NCBI GenBank assembly: GCA_029964075.1
Contig: CM057144.1
Coordinates: 12,237,281-12,301,280, forward strand
Length of the DNA: 64,000 bases
DNA from: Patiria pectinifera
Taxonomy: Eukaryota; Echinodermata; Asteroidea; Valvatida; Asterinidae
Direction: 5' to 3'
Positions 22,073 to 31,114 of this stretch are shown in pieces. The position numbers were made by a program, and so were the translations under genes. Position 1 is the stretch's first letter. Each line of letters begins with the position of its first letter. The notes beneath the pieces are model-generated. The model saw nothing but the letters and a program-made list of their open reading frames with translations, did no database searches and was not told where the DNA came from.

Positions 22073-25000
22073 GGGCAAACGGTCACGTGACCAATATAAA
22101 AATGACCATAACTCCTAAACTATTCAGCCGATTTCAAACAAACTTGGCCAAATTAAACCTTGTCACATGCCCTACCTAGCCATGTTCGTAAAATCCGGCC
22201 ACTGGTCATTAAAGGGGCACTAGAGGTCATTTAATGAATATTTACAAAATGCTTCTTCTCCCACAGTCTTGACCCAATTGATGTCAAACTTGGTCAGTTG
22301 TATCTTTGGACCAAGCCTCACAAAATTTGTTCACAGAATTTGGCCAGTGGTCACCTATTGGTCAGTAGGGGTCATTTTATGAAAAAAATTTAAAAGGTGT
22401 TTTACATTTTAAATCTTTGCAGCCCTGTTCAGTGTATTTTTTTATCGCTAATTCTCAAATTTCATATTCCTGACTTATTTTGTTGTGGAGTTATTTCAAG
22501 TTTTTCATTTTTCAAACACACATAAAAAACAATATAAACACATAGGAATTCTGGGAAGGTTTCAAACCACCACGATACTGTGGATGCTGTGTGACATACG
22601 GTGCCCCACTCTCCACAGACTTTGCACACAACCGCTATATGGCCTTGATACTGCATACTGTTAGTCTGTTATAGCAGCAGTGCCACCTGTGTATAGATTT
22701 ATGTGTTTAGCCATATACTTCACCGTGGATTAAAGAGTACGGAGGCCAATAAATAACACTATTGCTGTGGTGAATTTTTGAGTGTTTTTATGGATTAATC
22801 TACTGGCATTAACTACTGTTTCATGTGTTGTCTTTACGGCTATTTTATGTAATGTTTTGGCAGTCTTGATGTCAAATGTTCATAGTTGTTTCTCTCACAT
22901 TCTTTTGCCGATCTCAGCCACATTTAGCAATGATCACCTTGTGGTCAGTGCGAGTCCGTATTCAGACAAACCGATAAAACGGCAATTTAGGCTGATATCC
23001 GTGCTTCGGGAAGCACATTAGCTCTAGTTCTTTCTTTCTTCGGGCAAACGGTCACGTGACCAATATAAAAATGGCCATAACTCCTTAACTATTCAGCCGA
23101 TTTCAAACAAACTTGGCCAAATTAAACCTTGTCACATGCCCTACCTAGCCATGTTTGTAAAATCCGGCCACTGGTCATTAAAGGGGCACTAGAGGTCATT
23201 TAATGAATATTTACAAAATGCTTCTTCTCCCACAGTCTTGACCCAATTGATGTCAAACTTGGTCAGTTGTATCTTTAGACCAAGCCTCACAAAAGTTGTT
23301 CACAGAATTTGGCCAGTGGTCACCTATTGGTCGGTAGGGGTCATTTTATGAAACCAATTAAAAAGCTGTTTTACATTTTAAATCTTTGCAGCCCTGTTCA
23401 GTGTATTTTTTTATCTCTAATTCTCAAATTTCATATTCCTGACTTATTTGGTTGTCGGGTTATTTCAAGTTGTTTATTTTTCAAACGCATGTAAAAAGCA
23501 ATGTAAAAAGATAGAAGGTCTCAAACCACCACGATACTGTGGATGTCGTGTGACATACAGTGCCACACTCTCCACAGACTTTGCCCATAACCGCAGAAGT
23601 GGTGTCTTGTTACTGCATTCCTTCGGTCTGTCATAGCATGCAGCATGCAATGCCACCTGTGTATGTGTTCAGCCAGATACTCTGCCGTGGATTAAAAAGT
23701 ACGGAGGCCAATAAATAACACTACTGCTGTGATTAATTTGTGAGAGTTTATGTGGATTAATCTACTGGCAGTAACTACTGTTTCATGTATTGTCTTGACT
23801 GCTAATGTATGTAATGTTTCGGTGGGCTTAATGTCAAATGTTCAGAAATGTTTCTATTACATTCTTTTGCCGATCTCAGCCACATTTAGCAATGATCACC
23901 GTGTGGTCAGTGTTCAGACAAACCGATAAAACGGCAATTTAGGCTGATATCCGTGCTTCGGGAAGCACATTAGCTCTAGTATGTGTTTGGTATCAAAAGA
24001 TTTGCAAGACTCGAGGCTAAAAAGTCAGGACAGCTCAGGTCGCGAAAAAAATTGTTGCAAGGGTATCTCAGAAACAGTTGAGCGGGGGGGGGGCGGATTC
24101 CTCCCCCGGCCCTTTTAAACCAGCGTTTTGAGAGTGTATAGGCATAAAGGTTAATGCATTAAGCATAGGTTTAAATGATGACATTATTATATAGTGAGCA
24201 TTCACATTCCGTCCTGTATAGGTTACCAGTCGGAGGGGAGTGAATCGAGCAATTTCTTGTGGCAGAAAGTTCCGACAGGGAAATATTACTCCTGCTCGGA
24301 TATGTCGATCGAGCTCGTTTTAGCAACAGTCTATCTGTGGGACATGCAGTTACAACCCTTTGCCGATGATGTCGACGGACAGTTGGGAGAAGGTAGGAAT
24401 TAAATTTTAGTGCCCTGACTGTTCGAGGGGCAGGTTGATTTCACTGGATTTGACAATTGGCTCTTTTTGTTTTTGGGCCGGACTTTTCTCAAAATGCAAG
24501 AGTGGGATTTGGTAAAGCAATAGAGAAGCCTACAGACCATTATCGTGTTGCGGCCATATTGGTTTTTCCCATTCAAATCAACGTTACCAAAGTGAGGCTG
24601 GAAGGAAAAAAAATAATGTCTGGTTCCTTTTTGCGCAAAAAACATGTATCATTCAGTACTGTTATTGGATACAGGGAACATGACTGAAATGATGGCAGCA
24701 TGATTAAGGTCTGCTAGTGTGTTGAAAGATTCCTGAAAAGTATTTTTTCTCTTGGAGTTATGGGGGGGGGGAGTGGATCGGAGGGGACGACTGGGGAGTG
24801 ATTGATAGCTGTGATGAATGGTGATATAGTCCTACCCAGCACGATATGATATATGATAGGGGTAGCCCCCACCCAATCTCTCTATACCCTATACAAACCC
24901 TAGACTATTGTTACCTAATACAGCCCCTAGATATCTCAAACGAATTCCTGAGATTCTGGTAAAACAATGACCAACACAAAGGAGGAGGGCGTTCCCTTCG

Positions 25001-25383
25001 TCCCATATCGTGCTACATGAATGGTGAAGAACGATTGCGACATCGGCAGCGACAAAGGCTCACGCGAAAGTTGCAGGTTTTTTTAAAGTAAATCTTACCC
25101 GATGATGGAAGGAATTACATAATTTTGTAATTCTCTGAGATGTACGAAATGTAACATCCCTACAATTGACGTTTCCTCTTCATTCTGACAGACTGACACT
25201 GATTGATGTGAATTCCTCTATTTATGTAATACAGCCGACGTGTGTGTACCTGGCCTTGCTCTCTCTGCAATCCTCGGCATTGTCTTCGGGGCAGTTATTG
25301 TCCTCGTCCTTGTCGTGGTGGCCGTTTACTGCCTTCGAACTTGGCGGCGGAGGAAGGATTACGTCAACATTCAGGAGGAATAA
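16298..25383 (+). CDS. LAMP/CD68-like lysosomal membrane glycoprotein, short form (gene B)
   Basis: Spliced model in 5 coding exons: 16298-16370, 18425-18615, 18965-19190, 24222-24392, 25235-25383; phases 1,0,1,1; 269 aa. Exon 1 is 73 bp, the same length as in gene A, and encodes a signal peptide (ending around LVVSCLSYELG). A short Thr/Pro/Ala linker with one NVT sequon (about 25-50) replaces gene A's mucin stalk. The LAMP-type luminal domain starts near GNYTI (about 53) and keeps four cysteines, C65, C107, C188 and C224. The membrane span is about 230-253; the tail has WRRRKDYVNIQEE with YVNI as a YxxPhi sorting motif. Exon pairs align throughout (for example QLQPFADD here, QMQPFADK in gene A), so the genes are tandem-duplicate paralogues. 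AATAAA overlaps the stop codon and a SINE starts within a few bases. By family it is a lysosomal type I membrane protein; exact orthology is unresolved. Confidence 0.86.
16434..16894. mobile_element. Full-length snapback (foldback) TA element
   Basis: About 461 bp that is an imperfect palindrome over nearly its whole length. Outer ends cactcaaccaaaaaag and cttttttggttgaatg are flanked by TA; the centre has gttgcacttttgtatacgtg mirrored by cacgtatacacaaaagtgcaac around a loop of about 20 bp. It lies in intron 1 of gene B. It is non-coding, and the TA flanks suggest a Tc1/mariner-type MITE. Confidence 0.75.
16950..17480 (+). repeat. Interspersed repeat, copy 1 ('gttgctgtg...ttgctcattggcttactg')
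   Basis: A block in intron 1 of gene B that is clearly related to 44650-45190 in RSF1. Shared stretches include 'gttgctgtg', 'ttttctgt', 'tgaacccaaaat.tgctc', 'tttgctcattggcttactg' and 'gaggtttctgc'. Non-coding; class unknown. It belongs to a dispersed family of about 500 bp. Confidence 0.65.
18009..18195 (+). repeat. Interspersed repeat ('gtcgcaataaag...ctggatccg'), copy 1
   Basis: About 190 bp related to 26940-27215 (same strand) and to 62592-62770 (opposite strand). Conserved stretches include 'gtcgcaataaag.cag.cactgcgta', 'cctcaaaa', 'gcctcagatcgca.cacag' and 'ttgtgttctggatccg'. It lies in intron 1 of gene B. Class unknown; no coding capacity. Confidence 0.6.
18668..18809. mobile_element. 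Inverted-repeat MITE, family 'ggaccgatc', copy 2
   Basis: About 142 bp with terminal repeats aatggaccgatccagtaag and cttactggatcggtctatt, filling much of the 349-bp intron 2 of gene B. Internal sequence is the reverse complement of the copy at 1645-1838 over shared parts. No coding capacity. Confidence 0.7.
19907..20942 (+). mobile_element. Helentron/HINE-like non-autonomous element, unit 1
   Basis: The left end is a hairpin, atatcagccgtgc-gca-gcacgctgatat, with a 12-bp stem and one bulge, followed by a (ttc t)n microsatellite at about 19950-20013. The right end has the hairpin gtgcttcgggaagcac (20915-20930) 7 bp upstream of the terminal CTAG, which matches the CTRR rule of Helitrons; the 7-bp ctgatat of the left hairpin recurs upstream of the right hairpin as a subterminal repeat. 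Subterminal repeats, microsatellite and 3' hairpin together are the hallmark of HINE/DINE-1-like elements. It encodes no Rep/helicase. Two related units follow. Confidence 0.65.
20943..21936. other. Non-gene DNA between HINE-like units
   Basis: About 1 kb in intron 3 of gene B between two HINE-like units. The left 400 bp include a C-rich stretch (21140-21340) and the right 600 bp are markedly T-rich on the plus strand. No frame resembles a protein. It could be part of a larger element joined to unit 1 or 2, or a separate insertion; I cannot classify it. Confidence 0.4.
21937..23028 (+). mobile_element. Helentron/HINE-like element, unit 2
   Basis: Closely related to unit 1 along its length. 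The 5' hairpin block is present twice in a row (starting at 21937 and 21987, 50-bp spacing), followed by a (tttc)n tract at about 22032-22072. The 3' end again has gtgcttcgggaagcac and terminates gctctagt. It abuts unit 3 directly. It has no long open frame. Confidence 0.65.
23028..23980 (+). mobile_element. Helentron/HINE-like element, unit 3 (5' truncated)
   Basis: It starts in the microsatellite (tctttctttcttcgggc) directly after the terminal ctctagt of unit 2 and lacks the 5' hairpin. The body matches units 1 and 2 ('caaacggtcacgtgaccaat', 'gccactggtcattaaaggg'), and the 3' end repeats the gtgcttcgggaagcac hairpin and ctctagt terminus. Tandem fusion of a full and a 5'-truncated copy fits rolling-circle read-through. 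Confidence 0.65.
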
Positions 25384-25394
25384 AATTCCAGTTG

Positions 25395-25640
25395 TGGAAT
25401 GCCGTGGCCTCGTGGTCTGGGGCATGCACTGAATTCGTGGTCTGCGGGTAATTCTGCAGGTTGTGGGTTCGAGTCCAGCCTGGGGTCATGGCACTTTGTC
25501 ACTCATTGCTTCTCCCCACCCAGGAGAAAATGGGTACCTGTGAGGGCAGAGATGGTTAGGCTATTGATTTGTATCGAGTTTGAGATTGATTTGTATCGAA
25601 CTGGCCCAATGATTAGCAGGGTTGTATCTTAAATCAAAAG
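25395..25640 (+). repeat. tRNA-derived SINE in the 3' end of gene B
   Basis: The head resembles a tRNA: an A-box-like 'tggcctcgtgg' and a perfect B box, ggttcgagtcc, of an RNA polymerase III internal promoter. The body contains 'ggcactttgtcactcattgcttctc' split by small gaps, close to the conserved core of V-SINE/DeuSINE-type elements. A related copy is at 37117-37300. It starts about 12 bp after the stop codon of gene B, inside or just past its 3' UTR. The tail boundary is not clear. Confidence 0.75.
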
Positions 25641-25800
25641 CGCCACACGAGAACCCGTTATTAGTATTAGGCCTAGTTGTCCAGTTCTGGAATGCAGTCT
25701 AGTGAGTTCGCTGATTTTACTTTCTTAATATTAATTATCAACTCATTTTTTTAATAAGCATGGCAGGTAAATAAAACCTATTTTATATATGGAAATATAC

Positions 25801-25900
25801 CCCGGCGCTACCCGAGAGCATCGACGAAATGCATTCGGCAAACTTCGGACATTTTCGGAAACGGGAGGCATTGCTTCCGTCTTGGTCACGTGCCGTATAT
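25801..25900 (+). repeat. Interspersed repeat ('gacgaaatg.a.tcggcaaac'), copy 1
   Basis: About 100 bp that matches the reverse complement of 33420-33535: shared parts include 'tcgacgaaatg', 'tcggcaaact', 'ggacattttcggaaa' and 'tcacgtg'. Non-coding, class unknown. Confidence 0.55.
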
Positions 25901-25978
25901 ATATTGTACAGATACTAGCGGTTACCGGAACTAAGATGCATCAGAAATTGTCAAAATCTTTTGACCAGCCTAGTCATC

Positions 25979-26215
25979 TGGGGCCAATTTAGTGGAGCAG
26001 CTAAGCACAAACATTTGCTTAGCATGAAAAGTCTTTCTTGACAAAAACAGGATTACCAACCAAATGTTCATGTGGTGTATATTGCTTGTGATTTGGTATA
26101 CAGCTGTTGTTTGCTTAGCATGAAAATCACATGGAGTTTTGGCTGGTAACCTGCTTTTACTAAGTCAGACTTGCTTTGTGCTAAGTCAATTTATCAGCTC
26201 ATGAAATTGGCCCCA
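25979..26215. mobile_element. MITE with 'tggggccaattt' ends
   Basis: About 237 bp with inverted ends tggggccaattt and aaattggcccca and an imperfectly palindromic interior: 'gcttagcatgaaaa', 'aacaggattaccaaccaaa' and 'ggtttggctggtaacctg'-type mirrored stretches. No coding capacity. It lies between gene B and the ISG12-like gene. Confidence 0.65.
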
Positions 26216-27897
26216 GGGGCCATCAGCGAGCAAAATTATAAGCCTTTTTTTTAGCTGGAACCATGTGCTTATAATAATAGTAATTATTATTATAAATAAT
26301 AATAATAATAATTATTATGCTTAAAAGGTAGCCTCGTAATTACGCGTGCACCTTGTGCTCCGACCAATAGGGTTACCAAAATTGCGCGCGGCTTGTCTAT
26401 AACTTAAGAAAGCTTGCGGCATGCATGCGTACAAATGTACGTGCTCTAATGGAGATCAATGGTGCTGACGCTATTCCACTTCATGGCTTCTTATTTTGTT
26501 CGACGGGTCTCGGGTACCAGCGAAGGGTCCTTTACTATTTGTAATTCTTTGTGGCGCTATGATATGGCATATACAGGTTTTGAGCCGTTTTGATTTATGA
26601 ATACAGGAAATTTCCAAATTATGACGCATTTTAAACACGAGCTGTATTTTAGCCTTGGTAATAGATTTAATAAGTAAATGTCTCGTTAAGATATAAGTTG
26701 TTGGTGTCTAATTATATATTTTGGTTAATATACGTATAGCAGCCCTATACCCCTGCACTGCAAGTTCCTTCAAGTTTAATGGTCTAGTCAGAGTACTTTT
26801 TTGATTTATGGCTTTTAATTTGGTTACAGACTGTTACTTGTGTTCATGTTTTTTTTCATAGTTTCCCGAAAAGTGTAATTCCCACTGAGCAAGGGCGAAT
26901 CGGGGGGAGCCAACGGGGGCCATCCCCCCCCAAAAAAAATTCAACCCAATCTTTTTTTTTAAGTGACGTCGCAATAAAGGCAGGCACTGCGTAGTACACC
27001 ACCATCATTTCCTCAAAACAAACTTGGTTAAAGTGGTCAGAAATTGCCTCAGATCGCACCACAGAACATCTAGAATCCCCCCCCAAAAAAAAATCGGGGC
27101 CCTTAAGCGGGCCCCGAATTAAAACCCCACGTCGTAATTTGACCCAGTCTTTGGGCGACTAAACTTTTTTTTTGGCCCCCCCCCCAAAAAAAATTGTGTT
27201 CTGGATCCGTCCTTGCCACTGAGCTAAAACGTTCAACAGGCTATAGGTTTTGAACATCTTCCTTGCATTTTGTGTGGTGTTACCACTGACTGAAAAGGAA
27301 CAAAATGCATGAAAAGCAAATAATCCTACAGTATGCATTTATCGAATTGCAAAAGTTCCGAAGTCGAGCTGTTGTCAGACAAAAACCTGACGCTCCTAGA
27401 TCCATGCAATCAGCAGACTTAGAAATAAGCTTGCCCACGCGGCAGCTCCTTCCAACCATTGTAGACTACCCTGCGTTCGGGGATGGTTTGTCGAAATATG
27501 GTTACCTTTTTTTATTTTTTATCAAACCCAATTAGGCTAAACATGTATAATTGCTGGATTGCATTAGAAACAAGGCGTGATTATGTAAATGTATATAATA
27601 CCACTGAATTACGTACAGGAAACAGTACTGGTTATTAGACAACTACGAATTATAATACTACTTTTTAGAAAGTCCAACACTCCGATTATGATTTCAATAT
27701 TTTAAAATTAATTAAAATGGAAAAAATAAAGTGAAGGACATAACGCAAACGCTTGTGAGTACATTCTTTGTATAGGCCTCACTAAATGCAAGCCAGCTAT
27801 TGGCTGCGAGACATTGAACTTAAAACCAAATCAAATTTGATCAAATCAGTAAATAATGACGTCATCGTCACATCTTGCCAGAAGCACCAGCCGACTA
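26216..27897. other. Gene-free stretch with a repeat copy
   Basis: No gene is supported. It contains an AT-rich ATT/AAT simple repeat near 26265-26320 and a degenerate copy of the 'gtcgcaataaag' interspersed repeat at about 26880-27215, which is bracketed by C-runs and 'ggatccg' stretches. The remainder shows no structure I can recognise. Confidence 0.5.
26880..27215 (+). repeat. Interspersed repeat ('gtcgcaataaag' family), copy 2
   Basis: About 335 bp with 'gtcgcaataaaggcaggcac', 'gcctcagatcgcaccacag' and 'ttgtgttctggatccg', matching copy 1 at 18009-18195. It carries several C-runs followed by A-runs, absent from copy 1, suggesting internal expansion. Non-coding. Confidence 0.55.
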
Positions 27898-28188
27898 CTA
27901 ATCATCATTGACGACCCTCTCGATCAACTTGCCAGCTCCGTACCCCGCGGCACCGGCGGCTGCATGCCCTGTGGCACCCAGCCCAAGGACCCCAGCCGAC
28001 TGGCAGGCAGCAACGAGTCCCCCAGCAGCCATGGAGGCGACCCCGCCCCCGTTAGCGATGGCAGCAGCCGACATTATGCCCGTAGCCATGGAACCAGCCG
28101 CTATTCCTCCCGCCGTGAAACCGATCGCTGGGAGGGCCGCCGGCGCCGCAACGAGGCTGACTGCCATTATAATAAACGGAAGGACCAT
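27898..28188 (-). CDS. ISG12 (IFI6/IFI27) family small membrane protein
   Basis: A 96-aa protein read from the ATG at 28188 in one exon. An intron acceptor (cacag) at 28216-28220 lies just upstream, so the 5' UTR is probably spliced with a non-coding first exon. Residues 1-20 are hydrophobic (MVLPFIIMAVSLVAAP). The rest is the Gly/Ala-rich ISG12 domain: AGGIAAGSMATGIMSAAAIA, then NGGGV (about 50) and ACQSAGVLG, which match the family signature. Vertebrate members are interferon-inducible proteins of mitochondria, ER or nuclear envelope that affect apoptosis and antiviral defence; invertebrate members exist but the function here is not known. Length is usual for the family. The tail ends KLIERVVNDD. 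It is flanked by repeats and no further copy lies in the window. Confidence 0.87.
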   Translation of the reverse strand: MVLPFIIMAVSLVAAPAALPAIGFTAGGIAAGSMATGIMSAAAIANGGGVASMAAGGLVAACQSAGVLGLGATGHAAAGAAGYGAGKLIERVVNDD

Positions 28189-28592
28189 CTTGAAATCAAG
28201 ACTACGTACGTTCACCTGTGGAAAATACAGAAATAAAAGAAATCTCGCTGAAAGAGATGAACCAAAGCAGGATGAAGAACCAAACAACAGACACACCCAC
28301 TGGAATCGAGACTATATATATTCAAGTACCAAGTCATTGTACTTTTTCCAAATTCCCGTTTTCTGAGTCGTTTCCGAATCCGGCTTCCTCAGTCTGCCAA
28401 ACATGTCCAAACAAGATATTCTCATGAAGCTTTTAATTTGCCTCAGATGAACTTGGGCACCATAAACATTATGAGGCCGGAGTCCCAGAAATTATTTATT
28501 GAAATAACATTTTCACGAAGATAATCGACTGAAATTACAAATAATAATGAATGAAGAAATAAACAAATAAATTATAAATGTAATTAAAATAT

Positions 28593-29240
28593 ACTAGTGC
28601 AGTGCCCGTCTAAAATGTGCATGTTCGGGAAACGCAAATTGCTTTGCTGCTGGTATAGGTTGCATACTTGCAGAGTTTTGGAGAACTGCTCGTGCAAACA
28701 ACGCACGCGATTCAATGGTGTTGTTTTCACAGGTTGAACGCACACTTACGTCAAAATTTTTGCCAAGTTTGAAGTTCGACCACCTACAATGGTCGCTCAG
28801 TCGACTGCAAAAATAATGTGCCCGTGTACATACGAAAACATGGTAGGTATGCAGTGCTATTCACCCATTGATCCATTAGCATTCACCCATACTGGACAGT
28901 GTATCGCCCTGCAATACACGCGCGCGTGCCCGTCCTTTTTGCATTGTTTGCGTCATATTGAGCTCGCGCGCTTTAGCTTAAACATGACGTAAACAATTGA
29001 AAAGAACGGCAGTGCGTGCGGGTGTTATGTTCTAAGCTATATACTGCCACGTTTGCCTAAGAAAATACTGCTTTTTGCAGCTTTTTCGCGAACCGCTGGT
29101 TCAAACAACTTCAAACTTTGCACTGCACATTCTGTTGTCCCGAAAAATATACCCGCCGATTTTCAACTTCATACGGTGCCCGGTTCTGGAGATAATCGAC
29201 GGACAGACAGACAGACAGAGATTCAGTGAATTATAGTAAG
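28593..29240 (+). repeat. Unclassified interspersed repeat, array unit A
   Basis: A 648-bp unit starting actagtgcagtgcccgtc and ending with a (gaca)n tract, then 'gagattcagtgaattatagtaag'-type sequence. It is followed head to tail by two more units. No coding capacity. The conserved 5' start and simple-repeat 3' end suggest a non-autonomous element, either a SINE/LINE tail or a HINE-like element. Confidence 0.65.
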
Positions 29241-29855
29241 ACTAGTGCAGTGCCCGTCTAAAATGTGCATGTTTGGGAAACGCAAATTGCTTTGCCGCTG
29301 GTATAGGTTGCATACTTGCAGAGTTTTGGAGAACTGCTCGTGCAAACAACGCACGCGATTCAATGGTGTTGTTTTCACAGGTTGAACGCACACTTACGTC
29401 AAAGTTTGTGCCAAGTTTGAAGTTCGACCACCTACAATGGTCGCTCAGTCGACTGCAAAAATAATGTGCCCGTGTACATACGAAAACATGGTATGCAGTG
29501 CTATTCACCCATCCTGCTGTGGACAATGTATCGCCCTACAATGCACGTGCGCGTGCTCGTCATTTTTGCATTGTTTGCGTCATATTGAGCACGCGCGTTT
29601 TAGCTTAAACATGACGTAAACAATTAAAAAGAACGGCAGTGCGTGGTGTTATGTTCTAAGCTGCCACGTTTGCCTTCGAAAATACTGCTTTTTTGCAGCT
29701 TTTTCGAGAACCGCTCATCCAAACAACTTTAAACTTTGCACTGCACATTCTGGTGTCCCAAGCAGTATGCCTGCCAAAATTCAACTTCATACGGTGCCCG
29801 GTTCTGGAGATAATCGATGGACAGACAGACAGAGATTCCTGGAATTATAGTATAG
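29241..29855 (+). repeat. Unclassified interspersed repeat, array unit B
   Basis: A 615-bp unit nearly identical to unit A in its first 270 bp (actagtgcagtgcccgtc start) with small internal deletions, ending in the gacagacag tract and ggaattatagtata. Confidence 0.65.
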
Positions 29856-30625
29856 ACTAGTGCAGGGCCAGTCGAAAATGTGCGTGTTCGGAAGGGGCAG
29901 TTGAGAACTGCAGCTCGTGTAACAACGCACATTATTCAATGGTGTGAACGCACACTCGCAAGTTAAACGCACAAAATGTCGTCACCCCCCTGGCACTGAT
30001 ATTTACCCCTACTGGACAATATGGTATCGCCCAACAACTGTAGGGCGTAGTTGTAGGGCGATACCATATTGTATTAGAGTTGCTCAGTCGACCGCCTACA
30101 TACAGTGCAGTGATGGTTGCTCAGTTGACTACAAAATGCATGCCCCGTGCATGCCACTCACGTATATGTACGTATGAAGACATGGTGTGCAGTGCTATAG
30201 CCCTACAATGTGCCCGTCCTTTTTGCACTGTTTGCGTCATACTGAGCACGCGCGCTTTAGCTCGAACATGAAAAGAACCCCATGATGTGCCCGTCCTTTT
30301 TCCCATTGTTGCGTCATATTAAGCACGCGCGCTTTAGCTTTACATGACGTAAACAATTGAAAAGAACGGCAGTGCGTGGTGTTATGTTCTAGGTTACAAT
30401 ACTGCCAAGTTGAGGCTCAGAAAATACTGCTTTTTTTGCAGCTTTTTCGAGAACCGCTCGTCCAAACAACTTCCAACTTGGCACTGCACATTCTGTTGTC
30501 CCGAGCAATACACCCGCCGATTTTCAGCTTCATACGGTGCCCGGTTCTGGAGATAATCGGCGGACAGACAGACAGACAGACAGCCCGACAGACAGACAGA
30601 CAGAGATTCCCGGAATTATAGTAAG
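29856..30625 (+). repeat. Unclassified interspersed repeat, array unit C (diverged)
   Basis: It starts actagtgcagggccagtc and ends in a long (gaca)n tract and ggaattatagtaag. The middle is rearranged: it has a 'gggcgataccatattgt' inverted repeat at about 30020-30073 and a partial internal duplication around 30225-30350 ('cgcgcgctttagct'). Confidence 0.6.
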
Positions 30626-30859
30626 GATGGGCACATTATTTTTGCAGTCGACTGAGCGGCCATTGTAGGTGGTCGAACTTCAAACTTGACACAAACTTTG
30701 ACGTACCCGTTCAACCTGTGAAAACAACACCATCAATTGAATCGCGTGGCGTTGTTTGCACGAGCAGTTCTCAAACCTCTGCAAGTATGCAACCTATACC
30801 AGCGGCAAAGCAATTTGCGCTTCCCGAACATGCACATTTTAGACGGGCACTGCACTAGT
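30626..30859 (-). repeat. Unclassified interspersed repeat, inverted partial unit D
   Basis: About 234 bp that is the reverse complement of the first part of unit A, ending tgcactagt. The array is therefore three direct units plus one inverted 5' fragment. Confidence 0.65.
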
Positions 30860-31114
30860 TTTTTTAAAATAAACTTTCACCCTTCTACAAAATCATACTT
30901 TAATTCAGAGCATCCCATAACCCATTCCATACAAATCAGTTTTATTGATAAGCGAGAGAAAATATGTTTGAATTAGAAAAAAAAACACCCAACATTAATT
31001 TCAACATTTTCAATGTAATTGTCGCACAATGTGAAATCACAGCGACAGCTGACAATACAATCGATCCACACGTACACGCACCGAAGTTCTCATCCTGCGC
31101 GTAGGCTCACGGTA

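Larger units (their letters stand above)
19600..24118 (+). repeat. Interspersed repeat split by a HINE-like block, copy 2
   Basis: The outer parts, 19600-19906 and 23981-24118, together correspond to the repeat at 10484-10830. The inner part, 19907-23980, is the HINE-like block. The right part resumes at 'atgtgtttggtatcaaaag', which in copy 1 follows a 'ggatttttttta' stretch. This is a nested insertion in intron 3 of gene B. Confidence 0.6.

Noticed and set aside
27856-28366. Plus-strand frames of 126 and 152 codons over the ISG12-like gene
   Set aside because: Antisense shadows of a GC-rich coding exon; the minus strand has the conserved ISG12 domain and splice site.
28593-30625. CRISPR-like array reading of the repeated units
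   Set aside because: Units are over 600 bp, contiguous and eukaryotic-type; no short repeat-spacer pattern exists.
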